Origin: Bryobacterales bacterium
GTDB taxonomy: Bacteria; Acidobacteriota; Terriglobia; Bryobacterales; Bryobacteraceae
Assembly (NCBI GenBank): GCA_003132905.1
Contig: PKZC01000416.1
Span: 5,429 to 12,582 of the forward strand
DNA length: 7,154 nucleotides
Direction: 5' to 3'
Shown: positions 4,964 through 7,154 of the stretch, one piece after another
Position numbering within the stretch: position 1 is the stretch's first letter
Layout of the letters: every line of letters begins with the position of its first letter
Translations under genes and position numbers: made by a program
The notes under the pieces: generated by a model
The model's input: only the letters and a program-made list of their open reading frames with translations
Databases searched by the model: none
What the model was told of the DNA's origin: nothing

Positions 4964-5935
4964 ATGAAAGTCAATGGAAACGATTCGAGCAGCCACCGCT
5001 GGGGGTTGATTCTAGCGGGAGGCGATGGAAAGCGGTTGCTCCCGCTTACGCGAAGAATCGCCGGCGATGATCGACCCAAGCAGTTTTGCGCCGTCCTGGG
5101 TGACGAAACACTCTTGCAGCAGACGCAACGCCGGATCTCCAGATTGATTCAGCCGTGGCGGACTTTGTTGATGTTGACAAGGGCACACGAGCCTTTCTAC
5201 GCAGATGAGATAGCGGGCCTTCCATCTTCAAGATTGCTGATCCAGCCTTCCAACCAGGGTACCGCACCCGCAATTCTCTACAGTCTGCTGCGGCTTTACG
5301 AAATGGACCCGGAAGCTGTCGTGGCCTTCTTTCCCTCGGATCATCACTTCTCCGACGATGAAGCTTTCATTGGCCATATCGGTTCAGCTTATGCCGCCGC
5401 TACGTCGCGGCCCGAGATGGTTGTCCTGCTGGGCATTCCACCCGAGACTCCGGAGGTGGAGTACGGTTGGATCGAACCCGGCATCCCCTTGGGATCCCCT
5501 GCGCCAGACACCGTTTACCGTGTCAGCCGCTTCTGGGAAAAACCGAGTCAGACGGTTGCTTCGGACTTGATGGAGCGCGGTTGTCTGTGGAACAGCTTCG
5601 TTATGGTGGGCTATGTTCGCGCTTTTCTGAAACTCATCCGGAGTGCGCTGCCAAGTCTGGTCGAAGCGTTCGAATCCATTCGATCGTCGTTGTTTACTGC
5701 GTGCGAGAGAGCGGCATTGTGCGAACTTTATTCGGGTATTGGCGCCACCAGCTTTTCTCACGATGTCCTAGCCGTGCGGCCGAACGACCTCGCCGTGCTT
5801 CGGGCCACCGGTCTCGGCTGGAGTGATCTGGGGGAACCCGGCCGTGTCTTGTCCGTACTCGAACGCAAAGGCGTCCAGACAGAGTGGGGGTTCGAGCCGG
5901 GCTGCGGAGATGGTCGAGCGCTGGTCCGCAAATAA
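4964..5935 (+). CDS. Mannose-1-phosphate guanylyltransferase-like sugar nucleotidyltransferase
   Basis: This 323-residue protein of the nucleotidyltransferase (GT-A-like) superfamily probably makes GDP-mannose from mannose 1-phosphate and GTP in the cytoplasm, supplying polysaccharide or glycan synthesis. Visible motifs, numbered from the ATG at 4964, are the nucleotide-binding loop GLILAGGDGKRLLPLTR (14-30), PKQF (38-41), the metal-site strand FPSDHHF (123-129, equivalent to 'xPADH'), EYGWIEPG (166-173), FWEKP (190-194, the catalytic-loop 'EKP'), WNSFVMVG (209-216, the 'WN.G.F' element with serine in place of glycine) and WSDLGEPGRVL (286-296). Only the nucleotidyltransferase domain is present: the phosphomannose isomerase domain of bifunctional ManC-type enzymes is absent and the length fits monofunctional enzymes. 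It stands alone, with no sugar-pathway neighbour in the window, and is divergent from the glsB-like gene. Specificity for mannose rather than another sugar is inferred. Confidence 0.85.
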   Translation: MKVNGNDSSSHRWGLILAGGDGKRLLPLTRRIAGDDRPKQFCAVLGDETLLQQTQRRISRLIQPWRTLLMLTRAHEPFYADEIAGLPSSRLLIQPSNQGTAPAILYSLLRLYEMDPEAVVAFFPSDHHFSDDEAFIGHIGSAYAAATSRPEMVVLLGIPPETPEVEYGWIEPGIPLGSPAPDTVYRVSRFWEKPSQTVASDLMERGCLWNSFVMVGYVRAFLKLIRSALPSLVEAFESIRSSLFTACERAALCELYSGIGATSFSHDVLAVRPNDLAVLRATGLGWSDLGEPGRVLSVLERKGVQTEWGFEPGCGDGRALVRK

Positions 5936-6043
5936 GCAGCTGGTAACCGGACGCGAGAGGGATTCGCACGAAGAGACAGAGCAGTGGCTGCCGATCAACT
6001 CGGAAGACTCAAATTGATGAACGACGCAGAGCTTGCTGGGGAG

Positions 6044-6070
6044 TGGGATCGACCATTCGGTGGTCTCCCA
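6044..6070 (+). terminator. Candidate hairpin downstream of the nucleotidyltransferase gene
   Basis: TGGGA (6044-6048) pairs with TCCCA (6066-6070). GACCA (6051-6055) pairs with TGGTC (6061-6065) around a TTCGG loop, leaving a two-base TC bulge. The result is a ten-pair stem 108 bases after the stop codon. It is followed only by a pyrimidine-rich AGTTCTCTTCC, not a clean T run, so intrinsic termination is uncertain. Confidence 0.35.
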
Positions 6071-6190
6071 AGTTCTCTTCCTGGACCGTAGCGCTCGCTG
6101 ATACTTATTGCTTCTGACGGCAGTGGTCGCAGCATGTGCTTTTCAGGCGTGCACCGGCGCTCTGAGGGACACCCGAGGCTGGCGACGACA

Positions 6191-6218
6191 TATGGTCACA
6201 CGACCAGCTATGGTCACA
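6191..6218. repeat. Direct repeat TATGGTCACA, two copies
   Basis: The exact 10-mer TATGGTCACA occurs at 6191-6200 and 6209-6218, an 18-bp period, in the interval before the efflux adaptor gene and about 410 bases from its start. It could be a regulator site or chance; only two copies are seen. Confidence 0.35.
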
Positions 6219-6619
6219 AGGAAAACTCCTCAAACAGAGCCAGCGGCAATCAGCACTACCGCCCGGGAAGTTTGCCCAACCTTCCCAGTGGTGGCAAAGG
6301 TGCATCCCAGGGGCCATTCCCGGGAGCATCTCAATTCAGTAAAGATTGGTCCTCCTCGTGCGTTTGCTGCGTTTGAGAGGAGAGTGCTTACGCTTCCACG
6401 GGAGAAAGACCTAGCCTTGTTCAGAGGAAACGATGCGGTCTCGATACATAATAGAAATGGCCTCGGAGGCGCGTTTCTTGAATAATCACAGGGGATACTA
6501 ATCTTGACCACCTTACCCGCTGTTCCAGATCTTGATCAAATCCCCGCTTTGTCCCAAAACGAGAGCAGCCGCCGGTCCTTGCGGATGCCGCGAACCAAAC
6601 TCCGGTGTTGTTTGCGCTC

Positions 6620-6624
6620 GGGAG
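6620..6624 (+). promoter_or_regulatory. Ribosome binding site for the efflux adaptor gene
   Basis: GGGAG lies four bases before the ATG at 6629, somewhat close but strong. It supports a start well upstream of the lipoprotein signal. Confidence 0.55.
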
Positions 6625-6628
6625 ACTC

Positions 6629-7154
6629 ATGTTAGACATTGCTCCGAAAGCGGGCCCCTTGGTGGAAACAACCGGCCGTAAGTCATTGCCGCCAAGTCTC
6701 TTTGCTGCATCATTCCGGTTAGGTTCACCACGAAACTATCGTCTGCTTCGACGCGTACAAACACGGTCTCGCCTTGCGCTAGCAATCATAACGCTAAGTC
6801 TTTGTAGTTGTCGAAAGCCGGCACCGCCGCTCCTCACCGAGGTCACGGTCGGGACGCCAATCCGCCAAGATGTGCCCGTGTACTCGCAATGGATCGGAAC
6901 AACTGTCGGCTTTATCGATGCGGAGATTCATTCCAAGGTCACCGGATATCTACTGGCGCAAGATTACCGAGAGGGATCTCTCGTCAAGATGGGAGATCTT
7001 CTCTTCGAGGTTGACCCCCGTCCTTTCCAGGCAGTCGTTGACCAGGCGAACGCACAGCTCAACGTTGCCAACGCCGGATTGACGCAGGCGAAAGCCGACG
7101 TAGACGCCGCGAAGGCCGAGATTGACCGGGCTGAAGCCGCGCAACTCAAAACAG
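6629..7154 (+). CDS. RND efflux periplasmic adaptor (membrane fusion protein), 3' partial
   Basis: The frame from the ATG at 6629 stays open to the right edge and gives 175 residues of a membrane fusion protein, the HlyD/AcrA-type adaptor linking an inner-membrane RND pump to an outer-membrane channel. A hydrophobic stretch LALAIITLSLC (49-59) followed by C61 suggests a lipoprotein signal (LCSC), with the acylated cysteine before RKPAPP. The mature part begins TEVTVGTPIRQDVPVYSQWI (70-89). The barrel-sandwich half follows (AEIHSKVTGYLL at 98-109, EGSLVKMGDLLFEVDPRPFQ at 115-134), the usual site of the lipoyl-like fold. The alanine-rich start of the coiled-coil hairpin runs from about 135 to 175 (DQANAQLNVANAGLTQAKAD, then VDAAKAEIDRAEAAQL). 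About 48 residues come before the hydrophobic core, far more than in a normal signal peptide, so a later, non-canonical start is possible. Substrate cannot be told. The pump gene would be expected beyond the right edge. Confidence 0.85.
   Translation, partial: MLDIAPKAGPLVETTGRKSLPPSLFAASFRLGSPRNYRLLRRVQTRSRLALAIITLSLCSCRKPAPPLLTEVTVGTPIRQDVPVYSQWIGTTVGFIDAEIHSKVTGYLLAQDYREGSLVKMGDLLFEVDPRPFQAVVDQANAQLNVANAGLTQAKADVDAAKAEIDRAEAAQLKT

Larger units (their letters stand above)
5936..6628. other. Gene-poor interval of about 690 bases
   Basis: I find no convincing gene here on either strand. The open frames are short, lack Shine-Dalgarno sites or recognisable domains, and contradict one another. 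The longest plus-strand frame (6108-6485) would need a TTG start and opens with a lipoprotein-like LLTAVVAACAFQACTG, then becomes featureless. The interval holds a bulged hairpin just downstream of the nucleotidyltransferase gene and a 10-bp direct repeat, both listed separately. It presumably contains the promoter for the efflux adaptor gene, but I cannot identify good -35 and -10 boxes. It may be an eroded former gene. Confidence 0.5.

Noticed and set aside
4711..5079. Minus-strand 122-codon frame across the divergent region
   Set aside because: It overlaps the nucleotidyltransferase start, and its C-terminus is only the antisense of repeat copy 3; a similar ECQ-AVK peptide in copy 1 is explained by the shared DNA repeat.
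6108..6485. Plus-strand 125-codon frame with a lipoprotein-like beginning
   Set aside because: It needs a TTG start, has no Shine-Dalgarno site, and its residues after about 20 show no domain or periodicity.
6504..6635. 43-codon frame from a TTG whose TAG overlaps the ATG of the efflux adaptor gene
   Set aside because: The overlap and an upstream AGGGG are suggestive of translational coupling, but there is no recognisable feature and the start is weak.

Overview
The window is a bacterial chromosomal segment of moderate-to-high GC, with short intergenic gaps, clear Shine-Dalgarno sites before most genes, and no tRNA, rRNA, CRISPR array, transposase or phage gene that I can see. The gene content suggests a soil or sediment Acidobacteriota-like bacterium: a DUF2934 protein, a YflT-like stress protein, a cytochrome b561/sulfite-oxidase fusion and an RND adaptor close together. 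This is an inference from gene families, and related Gram-negative soil phyla are possible.

Layout. (1) 3-1457 (+): the 3' part of a membrane cytochrome b561 domain fused to a molybdopterin (sulfite oxidase/YedY-type) domain, entering from the left edge. (2) 1474-4147 (-): a co-oriented block. In its transcription order it holds a frameshifted UPF0182-like remnant (4147-3873), a DUF2934 protein (3793-3557), a lipoprotein built from a repeated 101-residue module (3522-2491), a YflT/general-stress-17M-like membrane protein (2395-1847) and a frameshifted C-terminal relic of a glucose 1-dehydrogenase (1793-1474). (3) 4441-4629 (-): a GlsB/YeaQ/YmgE stress membrane protein whose N-terminus is shortened. 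(4) 4964-5935 (+): a mannose-1-phosphate guanylyltransferase-like nucleotidyltransferase. (5) 5936-6628: almost 700 bases without a convincing gene, holding one hairpin and one short direct repeat. (6) 6629-7154 (+): the N-terminal 175 residues of an RND efflux periplasmic adaptor that runs off the right edge. It has an unusually long stretch before its lipoprotein signal.

The most interesting signal is non-coding. A tandem heptamer, TTTTGAC-GGCG-TTTTGAC, occurs three times within about 475 bases (4286-4303 on -, 4683-4700 on -, 4740-4757 on +). Each copy is oriented towards the gene unit downstream of it: the minus-strand stress block, the glsB-like gene and the nucleotidyltransferase. Two copies share about 47 bp of similarity. 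This looks like a repeated promoter/operator that could tie envelope-stress genes and sugar-nucleotide synthesis into one local regulon. The repeats also sit next to the damaged genes, so a rearrangement origin is the main alternative.

Taken together the region reads as a partly eroded envelope and general-stress island (stress membrane proteins, a periplasmic lipoprotein, sugar-nucleotide supply, efflux) in which two flanking genes have already become relics.
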